Positions 1 to 6,843 of a stretch of 6,843 bases of DNA are shown one piece after another (the first letter of the stretch is position 1; each line of letters starts with the position of its first letter). The notes under the pieces are model-generated. The model made no database searches. It saw only the letters and a list, made by a program, of their open reading frames with translations, and was not told the DNA's origin. The position numbers and the translations under genes are program-made. Origin of the DNA: an uncultured Planctomycetaceae bacterium (GTDB taxonomy: Bacteria; Planctomycetota; Planctomycetia; Pirellulales; JACPPG01); NCBI GenBank assembly GCA_945957305.1, contig CAMFLN010000159.1, positions 1-6,843 on the forward strand. The letters are read 5' to 3'.

Positions 1-3000
1 GTCAGCCCCGCGGTGTTTTGGGCGGTGCTGTTCGGCAAAAGCGGGTTCGCCGACAAATCCTTGACCGCATTGGCGCCCGAATTGGCGACGACGATGGTGT
101 ACGTATGCGCCGAGGCCCATGCGCCCACTGTCGGCGTCAGGCGGACGATGTGGTTGATCGGATCGTAGGTGAAGACGTATTGATTTCCGTCGGTCAGCTT
201 GTTGGCCGGGAAATTCAACGGATTTTGTCCCGCGGGCACATCCAGATAGATCGAGAACCCAGCGCTGGTCACAGTCGTGTTGTCAACACCTGACCCGTTG
301 CCGTCATCCAGCGAGACCTGGAAGTTCAACAGCGGAGCGCCACCGTACAGAACCGTGTTGATCGTCGGATCTTGATCGAACGAATTATTGTCCACCGGGT
401 TCAGCATCGAGGCGGTGGGACCGGTGAAATCGCTGCGATCGAGGGCGCCCCGATCGATAAAGACGTTCGAGCCGGTGCCGCCGCTGGATTGCACATTTGG
501 ATCCGCGATCCGCAGCTTGCCCGTCTCGTCGATCGACGGGGCAATGATCGGCGAACCGACCACGACGCCATTGATGACGCCGATTCCCAGCGGTGCATTG
601 ACGGTGGTCATGGCAGAACGATCGGCCAATGTCTGCAACGAGCTGTCGATGGCCTGGTTCGGCAGGCCCGAGCTGTTCGTTTCCAGCAAGTTGAAGTTAT
701 GGTTGGCCGCGTTCACAAAGAGCGGAGCCGTGGCCGTCGGGGTCGCGGCGAAGCTGCCCAGGCCGGTCCCCACGGTGTTTTGGACGTTGCCCTGGAACAG
801 ATTCGCTCCCAGCACCGTCGACGCGCTGCTGGAATCGACGAAGACTCCCAGCGACAAGTTCGACAGGATGTTGTTGAGCAACGTGGGGCTGGCGTTTTTC
901 GAAACCGAGATTCCGACGCCACTGCCACCCCCGTAAATCGTGTTGTTGACGATGCGGCCAAACGGCACCACCGACGGCGGCAGCAGTTTGCCGTTGGCAT
1001 CGACATCCGCGTCGCCGCTGAACGCAATGCCCGCGGTTCCGGCAATATCGATAATGTTGTTTTGAATCACGATCCCCGGCACGAGTCCCAGGCCGAAAGC
1101 AAAGTTCTTGCTGCCCGGGAACAAGGGGGACTGTGGAATCGAGGTGGTCACCTGGTTGATGGAATTGTTGACCTGCACCAGGTTGGCCGCGGACTGCTGC
1201 TGAGCGTTCGTGGCATCACGCTTCGCCGGCTCGACGTTGATCCCGTAAGAGGCCGAGCTGCGAATGTTGTTATTGGCGATAATCAACACGCCTTGCGAGC
1301 GGACGGGGTTGACATCCCCCAGCTCGTCGAACTTTGTAACCGCGACGTTCGAGTTACTGGTGTCGACAACCTGCGCTCCGAACAGATCGAGCCGGTTGCT
1401 CGAGGCCACGCCGTTGGGCGGCGAACCGCTGCCGGTCCAGCCTTGGATCGAGGCCGACACGTTGAACGTCTTGCTCGTTTGCGCGTTGATCGACTGCAAC
1501 ATGCGCGTGGCAATCTGCAACGGGCCGTCGGTGGTCAAGAAAGCAATGCCCACATTCCCTGCCGCGGGGGTGCTGCCCGGAGTCAAGAACTCGAAGGTCT
1601 TCGAATAGAAGCCGTCCGAGAGCGTGAACGTATCGTGGTTGTTGACCTGCGTCGAAGAGTTGACGAACGTGGCATTGCTGAGATCGACCGTGGGAGTGGC
1701 CCCCACCGGCGCGTTGGCGCGTGTGCTGAGGAAAATCCTGCGTCCGGTTGGATCGAGCGAGGCCGTCACCCAGAAGTTGCCGCTGCTTTGCCCGTTGATC
1801 GTATCGACGATCGACTGGTTGAGGGTGCGAATCTGTGCATCCGTCATCGGCGCCAGCGAAAGGATATTGACGCCCAACTGGGTGTACGGAATGGGAATGC
1901 GCCCGGCGGCATGCGTGCCGTTGGGATAAACATCCGTGGTCAGGTCCGTGAGCACATTGGGGTTCGTCGGCGAAGTATCGAACTCGAAAGTGCGTGAATG
2001 ACCCAATCCATCATTGATCGTGAAGAAGTCCGCGCCTGCGAAGTCGATCCCACCGAGCAGGACCCAGGCCGGTAGCGTGAAATCGAGGCCGAAGGCATTG
2101 GCGCCCGGCGCGGTCAAACTGTATTGCCGCTCGGAGCGATCGTTGCCGGTCAACAGTTCGTCCTGATTGATCGCGATCGAGCGGGAGATACCGCTCTGGG
2201 TCTCGGCATACTGCTGGCCGCGGCGAATGGTCAATTCGTACGGGCCGACGAGCGTTTGCGTGGGAGAACCGGCAACCGGATTCTGCGGCAGCTGGAAGAA
2301 CGTCGTGTTCGCGGGGATGGGATTTGCAGCGGTCGGCGCAGTGGCCAACGTCGCCGGGTCTTGCGTCACCATCTCGCCGCGGTCGGCCAAACCGACGATG
2401 ATATCGTCGATTGCGAAACCGTGATGGTTATTATTGCCCGTGCCCGCCACGAAGCTGATCTTCAGCTTGATACTGGCCGCACCAGCGAATTGCGACAGGT
2501 CGACGCGGGCTTGCCGCCAGGTGTCGATGATATCGGTCTTGGTCGGATCGTCCGGGAATTTCAACGGTGCGTTGAAGAGGAACTGCGTTCCCTGCTTGTT
2601 GTTGCCCGAGCCGGTATTGGACAGCACTGACTGGTACAGCGCCATGTCGCTCGACTGGTTGCTGGCAACGACCTTCCAGGTCACGCCGCCGTCGGTCGAT
2701 ACCGAAACCTTCGCGGCATCGTCGCCCGAGTTGGCCGAGGCATTCCAACCTGCGTCCAGTAAGTAGTTGAAGTACAACGTCGGCAGATCGTTGGCCGAGT
2801 AACCGGAGAGGCTGAACGAATTGGTTATCAAGTCGCCATGGGCGCCACCGGGGACGTTGTAGTTGTTCCCTTCGATCGTATTGGCCGCGAGCTCAGGGTT
2901 GGTGGACAGCACGGGGGGCAAGTTGGTTTCGCCCAGCCCCGTCTGGAAATTGCCTGGCGAATAGGCGGACAGCACTTGCTGCGGGCCGGCGAGCAATTGC

Positions 3001-6000
3001 CCGTATTGCGAGGACTGGTTACCGATACCAAACGGCGTCCCCTGCGAGTAATTGAGGTAGTGGAACGGCGCCGTGGCCGGGTTGTTGTTCTTGTAGTTTT
3101 CGAAACCGAAGTAATAGCTTGCTCCGCCGGCGACGGCTGTGGTGTTGGTGCCCGGCAATATGCCCAGATTGCGGCTGTTATCCGGCGCGGCGTAGGTGCC
3201 GTGCCCTGGGTCGATGGCTCCCTGCGTCGTGGGATGCCATAGGTTGTAGTCGACCGTCGAAAAGGCGAGGCCGCGCGAATTCGCCAACCCCGTGCTGACA
3301 TGGTCGGCTCCGCCCGGGAAAATGGGGAAATTCGTGCCACGGATGGTCGTGATAATGGCTCCCAGGCCATTGTTTGCGTCAGTATCTATGCAATAGATGT
3401 CGCCGTTGGTCGTGATCGCGAATAAACAGTCGACGAAGTCGCCGCCGATTCCGTCACCGTTGACGTCGAGGTTTTGCGGAGCGAGCGTCAACCCGGCCCA
3501 CTGATGCTGCGCACCGGTATTGCCAAAGGTATTGATGCTCGTGACCATGCCGCCGAGGCCGGTACTGCCGTTGTAGTTAATGGAGATGAATTGCCCGCTC
3601 GCGGTGACGCCATACATCGAGTCGCCGAGATTGCCCAGCAGGCCAAATCCGCCGAAACCGCCGAGGTCGCTGAACGAAATCGCGACCACACGCGAGTTTC
3701 CGCCCGAAGCACCGAACGCGCCGATCAAAGCCAGGTAAGGAGTGCCGCCAAAGGTCGAGCCATTCTGCACGATCACGCTCAGCTTGTAATTCAGGTTGGT
3801 GCCGTTTTGAATCACCTGAATGGCATTCTCGACGTGAGTGGCCACTGTCGAGCCCGAGTCCGTGGAAGTGAATGTCACGGCCACGTGACCGTTGCCGAGG
3901 ATCGTACCGTCGGTAACGCCGGAGCTGGCCGGCACGAAATCGAAGGTGATCGTCTTCGAGATATCCGACACCGAGAAGAACTGGTTGGCCTGGATTTGAT
4001 CGCCAGACGGGATTTCCAGCACCGAGCCCGGGCGATTGACCATCGCCAGGCCGGTCACACGCCCCACGTCCCCCAGCGTGTTCATATACAGCGAACCGTC
4101 GCCGGGGACGATCCAGCCGTCGAGATTTCCTTCGACCGGTCCCCAGATTTGATCACCTTGAATCGCCGCGTTGCCGTTCGACGGATTCATGATGAACAGG
4201 TGGGAATGACCTCCGGTATCGGTGACCGAGGCATAGGCAATGTAGTGGTCTTGGTTGTTGTCGATGCGCGTCCGCAGGCCGATATCCTGGAAGGTGATCG
4301 CGGCAATGTTGTGCGTCGTGACATTGTCCGGAGGAAAGGTCGGCGGATTCGGCAGCGGATCGGGAGTCGGCGGAATCCCATCGTCGCCCACGACGTATTG
4401 CTGACCATTCGTCGGATCAATCGCGTACAGCGTTCCACCGTTGGAACTACCTGGCTTCGGCTGATCTCCATAGAGAATGCCATCGCTGCGCATCGCGATC
4501 GTGGTAGTAATCGTGTTTGTGCCGGGGTGGACCAATGGTCCGATCGTGCTGCGGACCGCACCAGTGGCGGCATTGACCAGGTACAAGTTCGAAGGAGCAC
4601 CGCCCGAGGGAAATGCATCCACAAACAAGGGCACGTCGGCCAGCGCGTAGGGCGTAATATTCGCACTGAGGGCGTTGATAATCGTGCCCGGCTGGTTCGT
4701 GTTCGGATTGCTGGTCAACGTATTGGCAATCGGCAGGATCGATGTCGTGGTGGGCTTTACGGTCGACAAATCCGAAGTCGTATAGCCGCCGGTCGGATTC
4801 AGCGGCAATGCTCCCAAGCCTGCGGTCCCGTCGGGAACCGTCGGATCCATATGATCCTCGACAATGCGGACCACGCTGTTAACCGGTTCCATCCGCTCGA
4901 GCGACAGGGCCAAGGGGACCGTGGGCAAGGCCGGGTTCGCGAGAGCCTCGGGACTGTTTGCGGCCGGCAGGAAGGTTTGCGAAAGGTTCGTCGGCAACAT
5001 CGCGTCCGAACTGATCGCCACGTAGTACGTTTTGCTCGCACCGACGGGCAATTGCACGCTGCCCAGGAACGGGTCAAGCGGGCTGCTCGAGCCGGTCGAC
5101 AGGTTCGACTGGGCTGTTGAGGTCGGGGTGGGCCGGTCGCCGACGACATTTGAATTGCGCGAGATGTAAATCAAATTCCCGAGCGTGTCGAAGACCGACA
5201 ACGTCAAGTCAGGGCGAGCCGTGCCGCCGGCGTAGTCGATATCAAAGATCGTCGACCAGCTCTTGTTGGCGTCATTGCCGCCGAGGATCGTTTCCACGTC
5301 GTTGTAATTCAGCGTGAACTTGTACCACTGCACTTGAGAAGCGTTCACCAACTGGCTCGAAACACTGATCAAGCTCTGATCGCTCTTGAGCAGATTCCCC
5401 AAGTCCTGGGCGCCGTCGAACGTCGAATTCGAGATGCCGCCCGTAGCGAACAAGGCCGGGTCGAAGACCTGCGCTGATGTGCTGGTCAACGGAGAACTGT
5501 TCGGCAGCCCCTGGACGTTGATCGCCGTCGTGGCATTGCGAATGTCGGCGAACTGAATCGTGGAGCCAGGAACCTCGGGCTGCTCTTGCAAGCGGACCTG
5601 CAATTGATACTGGCCGCTGGTCGCGTGACTCTTGCTACTGACGCGCAGGTAATAGGTGTAATTCTGTCCCGAGGTGCCAGGCAGCACGACCCGCATGCCG
5701 GCATCCTTGAGATTCGTGCTGTACAGATCGGCGTTGACGCCATTGGGGTCGGCATTGTCTTGTATGCCCCCGGAGTACGCGCCGAGCGTCAAAGGCTTGA
5801 TGATCGTCGTCTTGCCGGCGTTCTCGCTGGCCAACAAGGCGGGATTCATGATCTCGGCGGCAGCGTTGTCGCTGGTGGCCAAGACCACCCCGTTGCTATC
5901 GATCAGTTCCAGAACCGTATCCAAGGCGGGACTGGTATTGCTGATCTGCAACCAGACCTGGGTACCGGCATTCCCCTTGAAAGCATAGACATCTTGATCC

Positions 6001-6843
6001 GAGGAATTGTCGTAACTGATCGAACCATGCACTTCGAAGCCAAGACGCAGGTTCTCGTCCCCATTCAGCAAGTCAGGCGCGATCGAACCCAAGGGCTGCG
6101 ATTTGAAAGGCGTGCCATTGCTATCGCCGGTCGAACCCGTGTAGGAACTTTCCAGCTCATTGACCAGTGCCACGTTACGGTCACTGGCGTATTGGGTCAG
6201 CGTGATGCCCTTCCAAGCTCCCGATGCCGCGACGTTGGACGTATTCCTACCCATCAACTCCATCGCGCGGATGTCAGCCTGCGTGATGTTTCCACCATTG
6301 AAGATCACCGGATCCATGATTCCGATCGGGGTCGCCGAAGGAATGTCGGCGCGGAAGAGCCAGTGCGAGGCCTGGTAATCCGTGCCGGTCGACAACGGAA
6401 TATCGCCCGGCGTTGACCCGGGAACCATCAGCGCCGCATTGTTGAATTGCCCGCCGTCGTAAAACACCTGGGTGCCGGGGGCCGACGCCTGCAGGATGCG
6501 GGGGGTATTTGTAAAGTCCGTGGCACCGGTTCCCGGCCCGACGCGGAACATGTCGAGCGGCTGCAGGTTGATCGTCTTGATGCCTGGCACCACCGAATCA
6601 TCGATCGCACTGCTGAAGCCCAGGGCATGTCCAAGTTCGTGAATGCCCACAGCGACAAAATCAACCTGACTGTTGGAAATCCCATCGGCTCGGTTGTAAT
6701 CGAACGGGAAATCGAGGCTGAATTGCATGGTGCCGTCGATCAGCGTGCTACCGTCGACCGTGGATACCTGCTTGGGCAACAGCGACGAATTGAATCCCAG
6801 CGCTTTCGCTTCGGCCCGCGCCACGGACCTGGTGGACGACACG
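1..6843 (-). CDS. Giant multidomain surface/secreted protein with metalloprotease domain, partial at both ends
   Basis: One minus-strand frame is open across the entire window: 2280 whole codons without a stop, from 6842 down to 3. It enters inside a protease domain and leaves inside an Ig-like domain, so start, signal peptide and stop lie outside. Order: HELGH metalloprotease (1-198), PPC-type domain (257-421), second PPC-like domain (478-613), NSVVRIVEDH linker (655-664), propeller-like region (732-1205), jelly-roll-like domain (1321-1493), two TFEF modules (1603-1707, 1734-1799), parallel beta-helix (1816-2137), Ig-like domain (2150-2280). The protein is rich in Ser, Thr, Asn, Gly and Val and poor in Lys. 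I saw only two Cys (1139, 1151) and no membrane segment, which suits an exported protein. Codon use is even throughout, with no sign of a frameshift. The series resembles giant planctomycete proteins as I remember them. Cellular role is unknown; attachment to or processing of extracellular polymers is inference. No neighbouring gene is visible. Confidence 0.96.
3..395 (-). other. SbsA-type bacterial Ig-like domain, cut by window edge
   Basis: Residues 2150 to 2280, continuing outside. Seen: NFQVSLDDGNGSGVD, then VTSAGFSIYLDV, NQYVFTYDPINHIVRLTP and HTYTIVVANS followed by VKDLSANPLLP. The TYTIVV-x-VKDLSxNPL signature is typical of Big_5/SbsA Ig-like domains. These domains usually act as spacers or attachment modules in surface-layer and adhesion proteins, consistent with a stalk behind the beta-helix. 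More modules and the end of the gene are expected below coordinate 1. Confidence 0.65.
432..1397 (-). other. Right-handed parallel beta-helix domain
   Basis: Residues 1816-2137. Short Asn/Ile/Val/Gly-rich rungs recur: QGVLIIANNNI, IVIQNNIIDI, GRIVNNTIYGGGSGVGISV (from 1962), LLNNILSNLSLGVFV and VLGANLFQGN. The NN-I-x-G ladders are the hallmark of PbH1/pectate-lyase-type solenoids. It ends with PLFVNA, AIDSSLQTLADRS, SPIIAPSIDETGKLRI and FIDRGALDRSDFTG, which I remember as the standard close of this domain in planctomycete giants. Such helices often bind or cleave polysaccharides. I see no catalytic cluster that would show lyase or hydrolase activity, so a binding or structural role is equally likely. 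Confidence 0.8.
1446..1643 (-). repeat. TFEF module, copy C (protein-level repeat)
   Basis: Residues 1734-1799. The pattern is DTFTLSDG - KTFEF - VGIAFLTTD - IATRMLQSINAQ - FNVSAS. It lies 26 residues after copy B, making the two tandem, and directly precedes the beta-helix. The helix segment has the same shape as in copies A and B, supporting common descent. Confidence 0.6.
1722..2036 (-). repeat. TFEF module, copy B (protein-level repeat)
   Basis: Residues 1603-1707. The pattern is DFFTINDG - RTFEFDT - a variable insert with GRIPIPYT - LNQSIVDTINGQ - FWVTASLD - RRIFLST. It is the longest copy because of the insert after the TFEF strand. It follows a YELTIRRGQQYA motif (from 1535) that closes the preceding region. 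Function unknown; it looks like a small alpha/beta module with one helix between strands. Confidence 0.6.
2364..2882 (-). other. MAM/jelly-roll-like domain with Asp-box
   Basis: Residues 1321-1493. The beta-strand sequence NSFSLSGYSANDLPTLYFNY is typical of MAM- and concanavalin-like jelly rolls, where it follows a GDL turn. STDGGVTW (1382-1389) is an exact S-x-D-x-G-x-T-W Asp-box. The domain closes with TWRQARVDLSQFAG, IKLKISFVAG, FAIDDIIVG and ADRGEMVT, the usual last strands with a conserved Asp pair before the terminal strand. These domains usually bind glycans or proteins. The preceding stretch holds a SYYFGFENY motif, which I also remember ahead of this domain in related proteins. Confidence 0.7.
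3429..3467 (-). other. Acidic calcium-type loop DVNGDGIGGDFVD
   Basis: Residues 1126-1138. D1, N3, D5, G6 follow the DxNxDG start of EF-hand, dockerin and FG-GAP loops, with further Asp at positions 10 and 13. Position 12, usually an acidic residue in a true EF-hand, is Val, so a two-residue GG insertion of an FG-GAP-type loop (DxNGDGxxDxV) fits better. Calcium binding is plausible but not certain. Confidence 0.55.
3768..4007 (-). repeat. TFEF module, copy A (protein-level repeat)
   Basis: Residues 946-1025. The copy shows the pattern FFSVSD - ITFDF - AVTFTSTD - VENAIQVIQ - YKLSVIV. This matches the two copies nearer the C-terminus: F[ST]xxD, TF[ED]F, [IV]xFxxTD, a helix containing an Ile-rich AIxxI/SINA core, then a V[ST]-type strand. 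It is embedded in the propeller-like region, so it is either an inserted domain or an extended blade. The repeat is visible only in the protein; I saw no matching DNA repeat. Confidence 0.55.
4329..4376 (-). other. Proline-rich insert in the propeller-like region
   Basis: Residues 823-838, IPPTPDPLPNPPTFPP, contain nine prolines in sixteen. It lies between two blade-like motifs and is probably an extended flexible or surface-exposed loop. No function assigned. Confidence 0.7.
4848..4900 (-). other. Conserved linker motif EPVNSVVRIVEDHMD
   Basis: Residues about 649-665. A charged, Val/Ile-rich motif joins the second PPC-like domain to the propeller-like region. I remember NSVVRIVEDH-type sequences at this position in other giant planctomycete proteins. 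No function is known to me; by pattern it looks like a single beta strand ending in an acidic/His turn. Confidence 0.5.
5010..5411 (-). other. Second PPC-like beta-sandwich domain
   Basis: Residues 478-611, with the last strand running to about 613. It starts at AQDLGNLL, continues with VQWYKFTLNY (strand with aromatic residues), STIFDIDYAGG, then LTLSVFDTLGNLIYISRNS, which has the LxLxDxxGNxI pattern of PPC domains, and closes with the YYVAISSD strand (606-613). A variable Ser/Thr/Pro-rich loop lies between. It follows a conserved connector (ADIRNATTAINVQGLPNSS) that I remember between such domains in planctomycete giants. Role inferred as a structural or binding module; weaker match than the first PPC copy. 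Confidence 0.6.
5580..6074 (-). other. Bacterial pre-peptidase C-terminal (PPC)-type beta domain
   Basis: Residues 257-421. The domain opens with NGDENLRLGFEVHGSIS. SDQDVYAF (281-288), then VWLQISN and the TVLELIDSNGVVLATSDN stretch, is the usual PPC pattern of a Gly-aromatic strand, an acidic DxD turn and an LxLxDxxG strand. About 70 residues containing GAYSGGIQDN are inserted before the closing strands YTYYLRVSS and GQYQLQVRL (410-418). PPC domains normally follow the catalytic domain of secreted proteases and help secretion, folding or substrate attachment, which agrees with its place just behind the metalloprotease. Which of these roles applies here is not visible. Confidence 0.75.
6249..6842 (-). 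other. Metzincin-like zinc metalloprotease domain (NF038122-like), N-terminally cut
   Basis: Residues 1-198 of the frame. HELGH at 68-72 is the HExxH zinc-binding and catalytic motif (H68, H72 ligands, E69 general base), followed by ALGF. The usual third metzincin ligand, eleventh in HExxHxxGxxH, is Ser78 here. A later ASHW (H160, W161) and GIMDP (174-178) fit a distant third His and a Met-turn (M176), as in leishmanolysin-type (M8) enzymes. The segment before the motif (ARAEAKALGF, then a Phe/Asp-rich stretch and VDFVAVGIHE) and the ending ITQADIRAMELMG match my memory of the NF038122 metalloprotease family of secreted bacterial proteins. Activity would be extracellular peptide-bond hydrolysis; the substrate cannot be told. 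Catalytic motifs are seen; the family assignment is recalled, not searched. Confidence 0.85.
6597..6641 (-). other. Zinc-binding active-site helix, HELGHALGFSS
   Basis: Residues 68-82. H68 and H72 are the two helix zinc ligands and E69 the catalytic base. G75 is the conserved turn Gly of HExxHxxG. Position 11 of the motif, normally His or Asp, is Ser78. Asp81 and Asp82 follow closely. All residues expected for activity from the helix are present, so the domain is not evidently dead. Confidence 0.88.

Larger units (their letters stand above)
3228..4649 (-). other. Propeller-like region of LYxxxxxxG repeats
   Basis: Residues 732-1205. Recurring strand motifs of the LYxIDPxTG type space out the region: NLYLVNAATG (752-761), GTLYAIDPTNG (803-813), HLFIMNPSNG (881-890), SLYMNTLGDVG (917-927), a MYGVTASGQF strand and LFAITTNGDIYCID near 1140-1153. 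Such motifs are typical of beta-propeller blades (quinoprotein- or WD-like). Blade count cannot be fixed because a Pro-rich insert (823-838) and a TFEF module (946-1025) interrupt the series. The region ends at DYNLWHPT (1198-1205). Expected role is ligand or protein binding; there is no sign of an enzyme active site. Confidence 0.6.

Noticed and set aside
372..1997. 541-residue plus-strand open frame
   Set aside because: It is the in-register mirror of the minus-strand gene, very rich in Arg, His and Asp, with no recognisable domain. The opposite strand encodes the clear TFEF copies B and C and the beta-helix here.
2828..3370. 180-residue minus-strand open frame, and similar ones at 713-1045, 4187-4666, 4799-5149 and 6428-6685
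   Set aside because: These are off-frame readings of the real gene, rich in Arg, Ser, Thr and Pro, with no domain signal. The real frame is open across all of them.
3621..3670. Gly/Phe-rich stretch (GGFGGFGLLG) considered as a repeat or membrane segment
   Set aside because: It is too short and too Gly-rich for a membrane helix, and not a tandem DNA repeat. It fits a loop in the propeller-like region.
3474..5120. 548-residue plus-strand open frame
   Set aside because: It is a mirror of the minus-strand propeller-like region, with an Arg/Gly/Val-rich composition and no domain pattern. Its ends are set only by TTA, CTA or TCA codons of the real gene.
5586..6416. 276-residue plus-strand open frame
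   Set aside because: It has the same mirror register and lies opposite the protease and PPC domains, with no motif of its own.
1..6843. CRISPR array, tRNA, rRNA, insertion sequence, promoter or terminator
   Set aside because: I saw no direct-repeat array, cloverleaf, terminal inverted repeat or hairpin with T-run, and the continuous coding frame leaves no intergenic space.

Overview
The window is one uninterrupted internal piece of a single giant protein-coding gene on the minus strand. One minus-strand frame (codons at + coordinates 6840-6842 down to 3-5) is open for all 2280 codons. It has no stop, and neither the true start nor the true stop lies inside the window. No other gene, RNA gene, promoter, terminator or intergenic stretch is supported. 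Residue numbers in this annotation count from the first whole codon at 6842.

The organism is most likely a planctomycete, probably of the Pirellulales. This is inferred from the moderately high GC and, more strongly, from a domain and motif series that I remember from giant surface or secreted proteins of that phylum. I had no database search. The series is: an HELGH metalloprotease, PPC-type domains, an NSVVRIVEDH motif, a propeller-like region, DYNLWHPT...GHG, a jelly-roll domain ending in DDIIVG, a parallel beta-helix ending in FIDRGALDRSDFTGP, and an SbsA-type Ig-like domain.

Layout in protein order (right to left): 6249-6842, metzincin-like protease domain, N-terminally truncated by the window. 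5580-6074, pre-peptidase C-terminal (PPC)-type beta domain. 5010-5411, a second PPC-like domain. 4848-4900, conserved linker. 3228-4649, propeller-like region with a Pro-rich insert, an acidic calcium-type loop and the first copy of a TFEF repeat module. 2364-2882, MAM/jelly-roll-like binding domain with an Asp-box. 1446-2036, two more copies of the TFEF module. 432-1397, right-handed parallel beta-helix. 3-395, Ig-like domain running off the window.

Taken together this looks like an exported, multidomain, cell-surface or extracellular protein with a protease near its N-terminal side and a long array of beta-rich adhesion or carbohydrate-binding-type modules behind it. Its substrate is unknown. 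The most notable points are the leishmanolysin-like layout of the protease zinc site, the three-copy uncharacterised module, and the long spurious open frames on the opposite strand.
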